Below are positions 36,889 through 44,186 of a stretch of 64,000 bases of DNA, in pieces. The stretch spans positions 4,924,001 to 4,988,000 of the forward strand of contig NZ_CP067420.1 of assembly GCF_016653635.2 (NCBI RefSeq), given 5' to 3'. Made by a program: the position numbers and the translations under genes. Each line of letters opens with the position of its first letter. The stretch's first letter is position 1. Source of the DNA: Skermanella sp. TT6. GTDB lineage: Bacteria; Pseudomonadota; Alphaproteobacteria; Azospirillales; Azospirillaceae. The notes beneath the pieces are model-generated. The model was given only the letters and a program-made list of their open reading frames with translations, was not told the DNA's origin and searched no databases.

Positions 36889-39617
36889 GCGGCACCTTTG
36901 GTCTCGGAGAGGGTCTGCGACAGGGTGAACAGCAGGGCGTCACGGTCGAACTTCGCCACATAGTCGGTGAAGCCGGCCTGACGGCCGCGGTCCAGGTCGC
37001 GCGGCGACGCGTGGCTGCTGAGCGCCACCAGGGGGGTCGTGTTCCAGCGGGTGTCCTTGCGGATCATCTGGGCGAACTCGAACCCGCTCATGCCGGGCAT
37101 CTCGATGTCGCTGACGATCACGTCGAAGTTCTCGCCCGCCTCGCACAGGTTCAGGGCCTCGTCGGCGCTCTCCACCGTGGTCACCTGATAGCCCGCCACC
37201 GTCAGCAGCGGGGTCAGCAGGTTGCGGAAGAACGGGCTGTCGTCGACCAGGAGCACCTTGTGGGCCTTCTCCTCCTCGTAGGCATCCCGCGCCGAGGAGC
37301 CGAACCAGTCCTTGTAGGCCTGGGTCAGGAAGAAGCCGGCGTCGATCAGGTCGGTCGCCTTGCCCGCGATGATCGCGCTGCCCATCATGCCCGGCCGGTC
37401 GGCGGCCAGCTCGACCTGCAGGCGATCCTCGACGATGTCGACGATCTCGTCCACGATCAGGCCCATGGAGCGGTCGCCGTCGGCGAACACCAGCACCGGC
37501 TGGCGGCCTTCGCGCTTCATCTCCCAGCCGCTGTCGATCGGGACCAGGGGCATGAGCTTGCCGCGGTACTGGACCACCGGCATGCCGTTGCTGAGCTCGA
37601 CCGCGCTGAGATCGACGTCTTCCAGGCGGGCGACCAGCGAGAGCGGGACCGCCTTGGGGCTGACGCCGCCGGCGCGGAACAGCAGCAGGGCGATCTTGTC
37701 GTCCTGGCGGGTGGCGTGGGCCACCGCGGTGTCGGTCGCGGCGGCGTCGCCGACCGCCATCTCGCCGGACGACGCGGCGATGCCGTTCGGGTCCAGGATC
37801 ATGATCACGCTGCCGTCGCCCAGGATCGTGTTGCCCGAGAACATCTCGATGTGGCGCAGGATCGGGGCGACCGGCTTGACGACGATTTCCTCGGTGTCGA
37901 ACACGCGGTCGACGATGATGCCGAAGGTGTAGGTGCCGACCTGGGTCACGACGATGAAGGTCTCGGTGTCGTCATGGGCCGGGCCGTCCAGCCGCAGCAG
38001 GCGCTGCAGGGACACCAGCGGCAGCAGGCGGTTGCGCAGGCGCAGCACCGGCGTGCCGTTGATCCGCTCGATCGTGTGCTCGCTGTCGGCGGCGGCGCGG
38101 ACCAGCTCGACCACGCTGATCTGCGGGATGGCGAACCGCTCGGTCGCGCACTCGACGATCAGGGCCGAGACGATCGCCAGGGTCAGCGGGATCTTGATGA
38201 TGAAGGAGGACCCGCGGCCGTAGGTCGACTTCATCTCGATCGTGCCGCCGATCTTCTCGATGTTGGTCTTGACCACGTCCATGCCGACGCCGCGCCCGGA
38301 GACGCTGGTGACCTTCTGGGCGGTCGAGAAGCCCGGCTTCATGATGAAGGCCTGGATCTGGCTGTCAGACATGGCGGCCAGCTCGGCCTCGGTCGCCAGG
38401 CCGTTCTGGATCGCCTTCTGCTTGATCCGGTCGATGTTGAGGCCACGGCCGTCGTCCGTGATCTCGATGATGATGTGGCCGCCCTCGTGGTAGGCGTTCA
38501 GCGTGACGCGGCCGGTCTCGCTCTTGCCCGCGCGCAGCCGCTCGACCGGCGTCTCCAGCCCGTGGTCGGCGGAGTTGCGCACCATGTGGGTCAGCGGATC
38601 CTTGATCAGCTCCAGCACCTGGCGGTCCAGCTCGGTGTCGGCGCCCAGCATCTGCAGGTCGATCTTCTTGCCCAGTTCATGGGCCAGGTCGCGCACCAGG
38701 CGGGGCAGCTTTGCCCAGGCGTTGCCGATCGGCTGCATGCGCGTCTTCATGACGCCTTCCTGCAGCTCCGACGTCACGTGGTTGAGCCGCTGGAGCGGGG
38801 CCGCGAACTCGCTGTCCTTCTGGCTGCGCAGGATCTGGAGGAGCTGGTTGCGGGTCAGCACCAGTTCCGAGACCATGGTCATCAGGTTTTCCAGCAGGTC
38901 GACGTTGACCCGGATGGTCTGGGCCGCGACGGCCGATTCCTTGCTGCCGGCGTCGCGCGTCTCGTCGGCGGTGAAGCCGGCGCCGGTCGGCGCGTGGGCG
39001 GCGGGGGCCGGGGCCGCGACCGGGGCGGACTCGTGGACCACCAGCTCCTTCGCGGCGGCGACCGGCACTTCCGGCTCCGGCGCGCGGGCCGGGGCGGCGG
39101 GGACCTGGGGCGCCGGCACGGAGGGAGCGGGCGCCGATGCCGCCACGGGTACCGGCGGAGGCTCGGGCGCGGCGGGGATCGCGGCGACGGGTTCCGGAGC
39201 GGGCGGCGGGGCGGGCGCCGCGGCCGCGGCGGGGACGTCGCGGCCTTCGGCGATCGCGTTGAGGCGCGCGATCAGGTCGCTGTCGTCACCCGGGGGCTCG
39301 GCCTCGGTCGCTTCCAGGACCGACAGGATGAGCTTGATGGTGTCCAGCGATTCGAGGATCGCCGAGACCGCCTGGGGCGATACCGACAGCTCGCCGTCGC
39401 GGAACTTGCCGAGAACGTTCTCCGAAGCGTGGGCGACGTGCTCCAGGCGGGGAAGGCCGAGGAAGCCGCAGGTCCCCTTGATCGTATGGACCAGCCGGAA
39501 AATGTTGCTGAGCAGTTCGGGGTTGTTCGGGTTTTGCTCGAGCCGGACCAGCTCGACGTCGAGAACCGAGAGGTTCTCGGACGTCTCGGTCAGGAATTCG
39601 CTGAGCAGATCATCCAT
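36885..39617 (-). CDS. cheA: CheA hybrid: histidine kinase with two CheW-like domains and a C-terminal receiver
   Basis: The protein has 910 residues from ATG 39617. In order: HPt domain with His44 in LVHTIKGTCGF; an Ala/Pro-rich linker (about 130-230); the dimerisation helix pair; an ATPase domain with DHGLETPVERL and DDGRGLN; a first CheW-like domain (about 490-620); a second one (about 640-770) including a VPIDSGWEM loop; and a receiver domain (about 785-905) with DDSPFF, an acceptor Asp in VSDIEMPG and a K in VAKF. The receiver and double CheW part are additions to the standard CheA. It opens the che operon. A CtrA-like box lies 117-131 bases upstream. Confidence 0.94.
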   Translation of the reverse strand: MDDLLSEFLTETSENLSVLDVELVRLEQNPNNPELLSNIFRLVHTIKGTCGFLGLPRLEHVAHASENVLGKFRDGELSVSPQAVSAILESLDTIKLILSVLEATEAEPPGDDSDLIARLNAIAEGRDVPAAAAAPAPPPAPEPVAAIPAAPEPPPVPVAASAPAPSVPAPQVPAAPARAPEPEVPVAAAKELVVHESAPVAAPAPAAHAPTGAGFTADETRDAGSKESAVAAQTIRVNVDLLENLMTMVSELVLTRNQLLQILRSQKDSEFAAPLQRLNHVTSELQEGVMKTRMQPIGNAWAKLPRLVRDLAHELGKKIDLQMLGADTELDRQVLELIKDPLTHMVRNSADHGLETPVERLRAGKSETGRVTLNAYHEGGHIIIEITDDGRGLNIDRIKQKAIQNGLATEAELAAMSDSQIQAFIMKPGFSTAQKVTSVSGRGVGMDVVKTNIEKIGGTIEMKSTYGRGSSFIIKIPLTLAIVSALIVECATERFAIPQISVVELVRAAADSEHTIERINGTPVLRLRNRLLPLVSLQRLLRLDGPAHDDTETFIVVTQVGTYTFGIIVDRVFDTEEIVVKPVAPILRHIEMFSGNTILGDGSVIMILDPNGIAASSGEMAVGDAAATDTAVAHATRQDDKIALLLFRAGGVSPKAVPLSLVARLEDVDLSAVELSNGMPVVQYRGKLMPLVPIDSGWEMKREGRQPVLVFADGDRSMGLIVDEIVDIVEDRLQVELAADRPGMMGSAIIAGKATDLIDAGFFLTQAYKDWFGSSARDAYEEEKAHKVLLVDDSPFFRNLLTPLLTVAGYQVTTVESADEALNLCEAGENFDVIVSDIEMPGMSGFEFAQMIRKDTRWNTTPLVALSSHASPRDLDRGRQAGFTDYVAKFDRDALLFTLSQTLSETKGAA

Positions 39618-39733
39618 GACGATATTTCCCACGCCGTTTTTGGGCTTGCCGCTTTGCCATTCGGGCCCAAGAATGCACGACGCCACGCCGGCAGGCGTTC
39701 ACTCCGGGACCATTCAAGCCTGCCAAACACTGA

Positions 39734-39748
39734 TTAAGAGTACCTTAC
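39734..39748. promoter_or_regulatory. CtrA-like box upstream of cheA
   Basis: TTAA-N7-TTAC, 7 of 8 matches, in the AT-rich 286-bp gap between chpT and cheA. No gene and no sigma-54 signature were seen in this gap. Confidence 0.5.
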
Positions 39749-39841
39749 TTTCGAGTTTACGAAAAAGTTCTAATTCAAGAGATATAGACAAGGCAAGCTA
39801 TTGCCACCGCCCTCGGCGGGTAGCAATAGACACGTTTTCTA

Positions 39842-39896
39842 GAAAAAAGGGAAACGCCCCGGGGAACCCGGCGCGGCAGGGCTCCCGATCCTGTCC
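39842..39896 (-). terminator. Possible terminator of chpT
   Basis: On the minus strand, past the chpT stop, an 8-bp stem with one G-T pair (GGGAGCCC with GGGTTCCC) is followed after a further GC-rich stretch by six T (39841-39846). The distance of the T-run from the stem makes this uncertain. Confidence 0.35.
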
Positions 39897-39903
39897 GGAT
39901 CCG

Positions 39904-40530
39904 TCAGATATTCAATCTCAGGACGAAACGCTCGGGTCCGTCCGGCTCGCCGGAAGCGCGCATTCCGTAATGTTCCGCGAAGCGCCCGGTTGCGTACGCG
40001 TGGACCGTACGCGGGGTCAGGGAGTCGATGTCGGCGCTGCCGGACAGCGCCTGCAGCGTCTCCGGCCGCAGCCCGGCGGAGCGGCCGGCCGCGATGACGA
40101 CGGGGTCGCCGCCCGGTCCCGGCTCGACGGTGATCCGGCCGCCGTGGGCAAGCGCCTCCTCGCCCAGGATGACGAGGTTGAGCAGCACCTTGCCGGCGCC
40201 CTGGGGCATCGGCGCTCCCTGACCCAGGCGCCCCGGCTGCCACTCCAGCTTGTGCTTGGTCCCGGCGAAATAGCCCTCGGCCGCCTGGACGACATCGGCC
40301 ATTCCGGAAGTCTCGCCGGCGGCGCCGTAGGCGAGGCGCAGGAGCTGAAGCCGGCGGGATGCCTGATCGGCGCTGTGCGCGATCAGCCCGATGGCTTCGT
40401 CGGCCATGTCGGAGCCCATCTCCTCGATCAGTTCGACGCCGTTGTTGATGGCGCCGACGGGGCTCACGAGTTCATGGCACAGGCGGGAGCACAGCAGCTC
40501 GACCACGCGGATATCCAGGTTGGTCCTCAT
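39904..40530 (-). CDS. chpT: ChpT, histidine phosphotransferase of the CckA-ChpT-CtrA relay
   Basis: The protein has 208 residues from ATG 40530 (GGGATGAG just upstream; ATG 40584 would add 18 residues). The dimerisation helix carries the phospho-accepting His19 in LCHELVSPVGAINNG, the ChpT hallmark. The C-terminal part is a degenerate kinase-like ATPase fold without nucleotide motifs. ChpT moves phosphate from CckA to CtrA and CpdR. Its place next to cheA and 6 kb from ctrA makes the relay physically linked; cckA is not in this window. Confidence 0.88.
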   Translation of the reverse strand: MRTNLDIRVVELLCSRLCHELVSPVGAINNGVELIEEMGSDMADEAIGLIAHSADQASRRLQLLRLAYGAAGETSGMADVVQAAEGYFAGTKHKLEWQPGRLGQGAPMPQGAGKVLLNLVILGEEALAHGGRITVEPGPGGDPVVIAAGRSAGLRPETLQALSGSADIDSLTPRTVHAYATGRFAEHYGMRASGEPDGPERFVLRLNI

Positions 40531-40647
40531 CTCATCCCATCGGTGGCTGGAGCGATTCCTGATGTCACCCGTTGAGTCTATCATGGTACGGAATGGTTAC
40601 GGCTGGAAGAAATCCTTTTCGACGCCCGATGCGCATCAGGACCGGAC

Positions 40648-40839
40648 ATGAGCGACCCGACGATGGTTCCCGGCGCCCTGGTGCGCCATCCCGCCCAGCC
40701 CGACTGGGGGCTGGGCCAGATCCAGTCGGCCATCGGCCACCGGGTCACGGTCAATTTCGAGCATGCCGGCAAGGTGCTGATCAATGCCGCCGTCGTCTCG
40801 CTGGAGGTCGTGGATCCCGACGACGGCGACCTGCATTGA
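40648..40839 (+). CDS. DUF3553 small protein
   Basis: The 63-residue protein fits DUF3553: HPAQPDWGLGQIQS, then VTVNFEHAGKVLI. This resembles a CarD/UvrD-tail type SH3-like fold in which DWG(L/x)G is typical, but the function of the stand-alone protein is not known. It is divergent from chpT, 117 bases away, and is followed by a long hairpin at 40889-40944. Confidence 0.75.
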   Translation: MSDPTMVPGALVRHPAQPDWGLGQIQSAIGHRVTVNFEHAGKVLINAAVVSLEVVDPDDGDLH

Positions 40840-40888
40840 CCTGACCCGGCGTGCCGGAGCGGTACCCGATCAGCCGCACCGTGTTGCG

Positions 40889-40944
40889 CCATGGGCGCAA
40901 CCTACGGTTCGATGCAGGCCGATACCCGTAGGTTGCGCCCATGG
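40889..40944. repeat. Perfect 19-bp inverted repeat between convergent genes
   Basis: Arms 40889-40907 and 40926-40944 are exact inverted repeats around an 18-base loop. It lies in the gap between the DUF3553 gene and the convergent atzH. It could end transcription or be a dispersed palindromic (REP-like) element; no T-run follows on either strand. Confidence 0.8.
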
Positions 40945-40979
40945 TTCAGCGCAGCGGATCGACCTGATCGGGCACGGCT

Positions 40980-41366
40980 CTAGCCGCCGATCAGGCTGAC
41001 ATGGGCGGCGACCACCCGCCAGCCCTCCGGGGTGCGCATCCAGGTCTGGCTCTGCCGCCCGGTACGCGGGTTGCCCTCGCGGCGGAACTCGGTGTTCGCC
41101 GTCGCGAAGTCGCGCCCGTAGGTCGTGATCACCGTGTTGAACAGCGCGCGCGCCAGCCCGGCCGACGGGCGGGCGGCGCGGAACGCCGAAATCGCGCCGT
41201 AACCGTACAGGTTCTCCGCGACGCCGTAGCGCAGGGTGTGCGGGCTGTCCCAGAACAGCTCGTCCAGCACGGCGACGTCGTTGGTCACCAGCGCCGTCTC
41301 GTACCGCTCGAACGCGGCGGTGACCTCCGCCAGGGTCCCGGGGTCGTTGATCTCCATGGCCGTCAT
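40980..41366 (-). CDS. atzH: AtzH/HpxZ-like protein (DUF3225, NTF2-like fold)
   Basis: The 128-residue protein has an NTF2-like pattern: [12 protein letters not shown] head, [12 protein letters not shown] helix, [11 protein letters not shown] loop, and TNTEFRREG-like strand followed by [21 protein letters not shown]. The DUF3225 family includes AtzH and HpxZ, always beside an AtzE/HpxY-type amidase. AtzH is reported to act after AtzE on 1,3-dicarboxyurea, giving allophanate. ATG 41366 overlaps the atzE stop by four bases. It is the last gene of the atzGEH unit. Confidence 0.78.
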   Translation of the reverse strand: MTAMEINDPGTLAEVTAAFERYETALVTNDVAVLDELFWDSPHTLRYGVAENLYGYGAISAFRAARPSAGLARALFNTVITTYGRDFATANTEFRREGNPRTGRQSQTWMRTPEGWRVVAAHVSLIGG

Positions 41367-42745
41367 CTTTCCCAGCTGGTTTCGCCGCGCGCCACCGGCG
41401 CCTGGCAGACCCCCTTGGCCTCCAGGTCCGCCGCGACCCGGAGCGCCAAGTCCTCCCGTCCCGGCGCCGCCACCACCTGGACCCCGATCGGCAATCCGCC
41501 GGGCCGCCGCACCGGGACCGCCACGACGGGCAGCCCGATCAGCGACAGCGGCTGGGTGAAGATGCCGATGTTCGGCCGCACCAGCATCTCCACCCCGTCC
41601 AGCACCATGGTCTGCTGCCCGATCGGCGGCGCCGTGCAGGGCGTGGCGGGAGCCAGCAGGATGTCGACGCGCGAGAACAGCTCCATCACCCGGTCATGGT
41701 ACCAGCGGCGGAAGCGCTGCGCCTGGAGATACCACGGGACCGGCACCATGGCGCCGGCCATCAGCCGGTCGCGGGTCGCCGGATCGAAGTCGGCCGCCCG
41801 GGTCCGCAGGCGGTCCAGGTGCAGGCTGCCGCCCTCGGCGGCGGTGATGACATAGGCCGCGGCCCGCGCCCGCGCCGCCTCGGGCACCACGACCGTGTCC
41901 CGGGCCCCCAGCGCCTCTGCGACCGTCGCCACCGCCTCGAACGCCACCGGGTCGCCGCCGCGCGCGAAGTAGTCTCCGGCGACGGCGATCCGCAGCCCCT
42001 CCGCTCCCTGTCCCAGCACGGGAGACACGGGGGTGCCGGCCCCCGGTTCCCGCATCGCGTCGTAGGCCGCGGCGAGGTCCGCCGCCGAGCGTCCCAGCGG
42101 CCCCAGATGGTCGAGGCTGAAGCAGAACGGGAAGGTTCCCTCGCGGCTCAGCCGGCCGAAGGTGGGCTTCAGCCCGAACAGCCCGCAGAACGAGGACGGC
42201 ACCCGGATCGACCCGTTGGTGTCGGACCCCAGCGCCAGCGGAACGAACCCGGCCGCGACGGCGGTTCCCGACCCGCCCGACGAGCCGCCGGACATCCGCG
42301 CCGGATCGTGTGGGTTGCGCGACGGGCCGTGATGGCTGTTCTCCCCCGTGAAGTCGTAGGCGTACTCGCCCATGTTCAGGGCACCGACCAGCACGGCCCC
42401 GGCGTCGTTGAGGCGCCGGACCAGTTCGGCGTCCGTCCCGGCCGGCGCATGACCGGCATTGATCTTCGAGCCCGCCAGGGTCGGCAGCCCCTTGACGTCG
42501 AACAGGTTCTTCACCGCGAACGGGACCCCGGCGAGCGGGCCGGGATCGCCGCCCGAGCGGACCCGGGCGTCCACGGCGGCGGCCTCGTCGAGCGCGCGTT
42601 CCGCGGTGACCGCGGTGAAGGCCCCGAGATGCGCGTCCAGCGCCCCGATCCGGAACAGGGCGGCGCGCGCGATCTCGACCGCGCTGACCGATCCGGCCTT
42701 CACCGCCGAGGCGATCTCCAGCGCGCCGCTGGCATGGTCGATCAT
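41363..42745 (-). CDS. atzE: AtzE-family amidase (1-carboxybiuret hydrolase catalytic subunit)
   Basis: The 460-residue amidase-signature protein has the Ser-cisSer-Lys triad: Lys in FAVKNLFD, cis-Ser in SGGSSGGSG and the nucleophile Ser in GSDTNGS. The AtzG-AtzE-AtzH gene set identifies it as AtzE. In cyanuric acid catabolism AtzE deaminates 1-carboxybiuret with AtzG. Here no cyanuric acid hydrolase is present, so carboxybiuret may come from triuret (see the hydrolase at 51663). The start is at 42745, overlapping the atzG stop by one base. Confidence 0.83.
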   Translation of the reverse strand: MIDHASGALEIASAVKAGSVSAVEIARAALFRIGALDAHLGAFTAVTAERALDEAAAVDARVRSGGDPGPLAGVPFAVKNLFDVKGLPTLAGSKINAGHAPAGTDAELVRRLNDAGAVLVGALNMGEYAYDFTGENSHHGPSRNPHDPARMSGGSSGGSGTAVAAGFVPLALGSDTNGSIRVPSSFCGLFGLKPTFGRLSREGTFPFCFSLDHLGPLGRSAADLAAAYDAMREPGAGTPVSPVLGQGAEGLRIAVAGDYFARGGDPVAFEAVATVAEALGARDTVVVPEAARARAAAYVITAAEGGSLHLDRLRTRAADFDPATRDRLMAGAMVPVPWYLQAQRFRRWYHDRVMELFSRVDILLAPATPCTAPPIGQQTMVLDGVEMLVRPNIGIFTQPLSLIGLPVVAVPVRRPGGLPIGVQVVAAPGREDLALRVAADLEAKGVCQAPVARGETSWER

Positions 42746-42945
42746 CAGGACTGCTCCCCGGGCCGGAAGGCGGGCGCCAGCTCGACCATGTCGGGCAGCG
42801 GGAACTCCGTGACCAGCCGGGCTATCTCGGCGGTGCGGGCCATGTTCGCGACGACGCCGGGACGGTGGTCCGGGTCGATCGCCAGTCCCAGCGCCGCCGC
42901 CATGCGATCCACATGACGCTCGGCATCGAAAGTATTATCGGGCAT
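42745..42945 (-). CDS. atzG: AtzG-like small subunit (DUF4089)
   Basis: This 66-residue helical protein belongs to the DUF4089/AtzG type (VDRMAAALGLAID, then a helix with VANMARTAEIARLV and a C-terminal FRPGE). AtzG forms a complex with AtzE and is related to GatC. It is immediately upstream of atzE. A good Shine-Dalgarno (GGGGAAGG) precedes ATG 42945, and a sigma-54-type promoter lies 38-53 bases upstream. Confidence 0.8.
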   Translation of the reverse strand: MPDNTFDAERHVDRMAAALGLAIDPDHRPGVVANMARTAEIARLVTEFPLPDMVELAPAFRPGEQS

Positions 42946-42982
42946 GGTCCTTCCCCTTTGCTAAGGTCTTGGCCGTTCTCGA

Positions 42983-42998
42983 CGCAACCGGCATGCCA
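42983..42998 (-). promoter_or_regulatory. Sigma-54 promoter of atzGEH
   Basis: Minus-strand sequence TGGCATG-CCGG-TTGCG differs from the RpoN consensus TGGCACG-N4-TTGCW at one -24 position and the last base. The predicted start is near 42972, leaving a leader of about 27 bases with the atzG Shine-Dalgarno. Confidence 0.62.
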
Positions 42999-43040
42999 AT
43001 GGCAAAGGCTACGGAATTATTGGCCGAAACGGACGGCCCT

Positions 43041-43055
43041 GCATAAATGTTGTGC
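43041..43055. promoter_or_regulatory. NtrC-like dyad upstream of the atzG promoter
   Basis: GCAT-N7-GTGC, 7 of 8 matches to the NtrC dyad GCAC-N7-GTGC, about 45 bp upstream of the sigma-54 promoter. It also lies just ahead of the GntR gene start. Confidence 0.35.
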
Positions 43056-43083
43056 GGGCCAAAGGGGGATCGGGTGACCGGGC

Positions 43084-43791
43084 GTGAGTGAGCGGAGAAT
43101 CGAATTGAGGCGGACGCGGTCGGACGAGATCCGCGAGGCGATCGCCGACGACATCATGTCCGGGCGGATCTTTCCCGGCGTCCGCCTGGACGAGCAGGAG
43201 CTGGCCGATCGCTTCGGCGTGTCCCGCACGCCGGTCCGGGAAGCGCTGAAGCAGCTTTCCGCCACCGGCCTGATCGTCCTGCGCGCCCACAAGGGCGCCG
43301 TCGTCACCCCGATCACCAACGGCGGCCTGTCGGAGCTGTTCGAAGGGCTGGCGGAGCTGGAGGCCGCGTGCAGCAGGCTGGCGGCGGAGAAGATGAGCGG
43401 CGCCGAGCGGCGCGCGCTCGAATCGGTCCATCGGGAGGTCGGCGACCTGGTCCGTCGCGGCGATCCGGACGAGTATCACCTGGCCAACATCCGCTTCCAC
43501 GACATGATTTACCAGGGCAGCCACAATGGTTTCCTGGCCGAGACCACCGTGGCGCTGCGCCGGCGGCTGTCGCCGTTCTCGCGCGCGCAGTTCCGCAACC
43601 TGGGCCGCATGGCCCGCTCCTTCGCCGAGCACGACCAGATCGTCACGGCGATCGTGCGGGGCGACGGGGACGCGGCCTTCCGGGCGATGCGCGCCCACTT
43701 GGCGACGGTCGAACACGCGTTCGAGGATTATCTGGCCGAGGCGGGCCGGGCGGCCAGGACGATGGCGGCCACTCGGCGCCGGGCGCCTTAG
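43084..43791 (+). CDS. GntR family transcription regulator, FCD (FadR) type
   Basis: The 235-residue protein has an N-terminal winged helix (RTRSDEIREAIADDIMSG, then LADRFGVSRTPVREAL) and a helical FCD effector domain with metal-site residues (D/H in NIRFHDMIY and H in AEHDQIV, RAHL). It probably senses a small acid, maybe an intermediate of the pathway. It starts at GTG 43084, divergent from atzG, so the atz genes are the likely targets. Its stop overlaps the convergent DUF3126 gene by four bases. Confidence 0.9.
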   Translation: MSERRIELRRTRSDEIREAIADDIMSGRIFPGVRLDEQELADRFGVSRTPVREALKQLSATGLIVLRAHKGAVVTPITNGGLSELFEGLAELEAACSRLAAEKMSGAERRALESVHREVGDLVRRGDPDEYHLANIRFHDMIYQGSHNGFLAETTVALRRRLSPFSRAQFRNLGRMARSFAEHDQIVTAIVRGDGDAAFRAMRAHLATVEHAFEDYLAEAGRAARTMAATRRRAP

Positions 43792-44042
43792 CGGGTCGGC
43801 TTGCCCTTGCCGCCGGCCGGGACGGCGCTGGCCGGGGGCAGGTCCTCGGACAGGATGGTGATGTGCAGGTCGTAGGACACCTCGCCCTCGTCCTCGTCCC
43901 TGTGCACCACACCGATGAACTCGTCGCCGATCAGCATTTCGATCGGCGCGCCGCGCTTGGGCGGAGGGACGATGGTGATCCGGTCGTTCCCGAAGGTCCG
44001 GCGGAGATAATCCTGGACCCTGGCGATTTCGTTGGGCGTCAT
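43788..44042 (-). CDS. DUF3126 family small protein
   Basis: The 84-residue protein matches DUF3126: MTPNEIARVQDYLRR head, GDEFIGVVHRDEDEGE centre and an ITILSEDL end. Function unknown; usually a stand-alone alphaproteobacterial gene. I prefer ATG 44042 (GAGAG upstream, family start) over 44108. Its place between the regulator and allophanate hydrolase may be accidental. Confidence 0.78.
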   Translation of the reverse strand: MTPNEIARVQDYLRRTFGNDRITIVPPPKRGAPIEMLIGDEFIGVVHRDEDEGEVSYDLHITILSEDLPPASAVPAGGKGKPTR

Positions 44043-44186
44043 CACACTCTCGACAGGCTGTTGCGGCGTCATTCCCCGATCCTGGTGCCGCGGTTCGATT
44101 GACAACATCGGGCCGAGGCTCCGTGTTGCGGCACCGGAAGCCGTTGCGCAAGTCCGGAATGTGACGACGACTGGTTTTATCGCCGT

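Noticed and set aside
37011-39737. A 908-codon plus-strand open frame opposite cheA
   Set aside because: Antisense shadow; the product is low complexity while the minus frame is a clear CheA.
40905-40914. GGTTCGA-like string as a tRNA T-loop
   Set aside because: It lies in the loop side of a perfect palindrome and no acceptor, D or anticodon stems are present.
43788-44108. Longer start (44108) for the DUF3126 gene
   Set aside because: The family begins at MTPNEIARVQ (44042) with a ribosome site; the added residues show no similarity.
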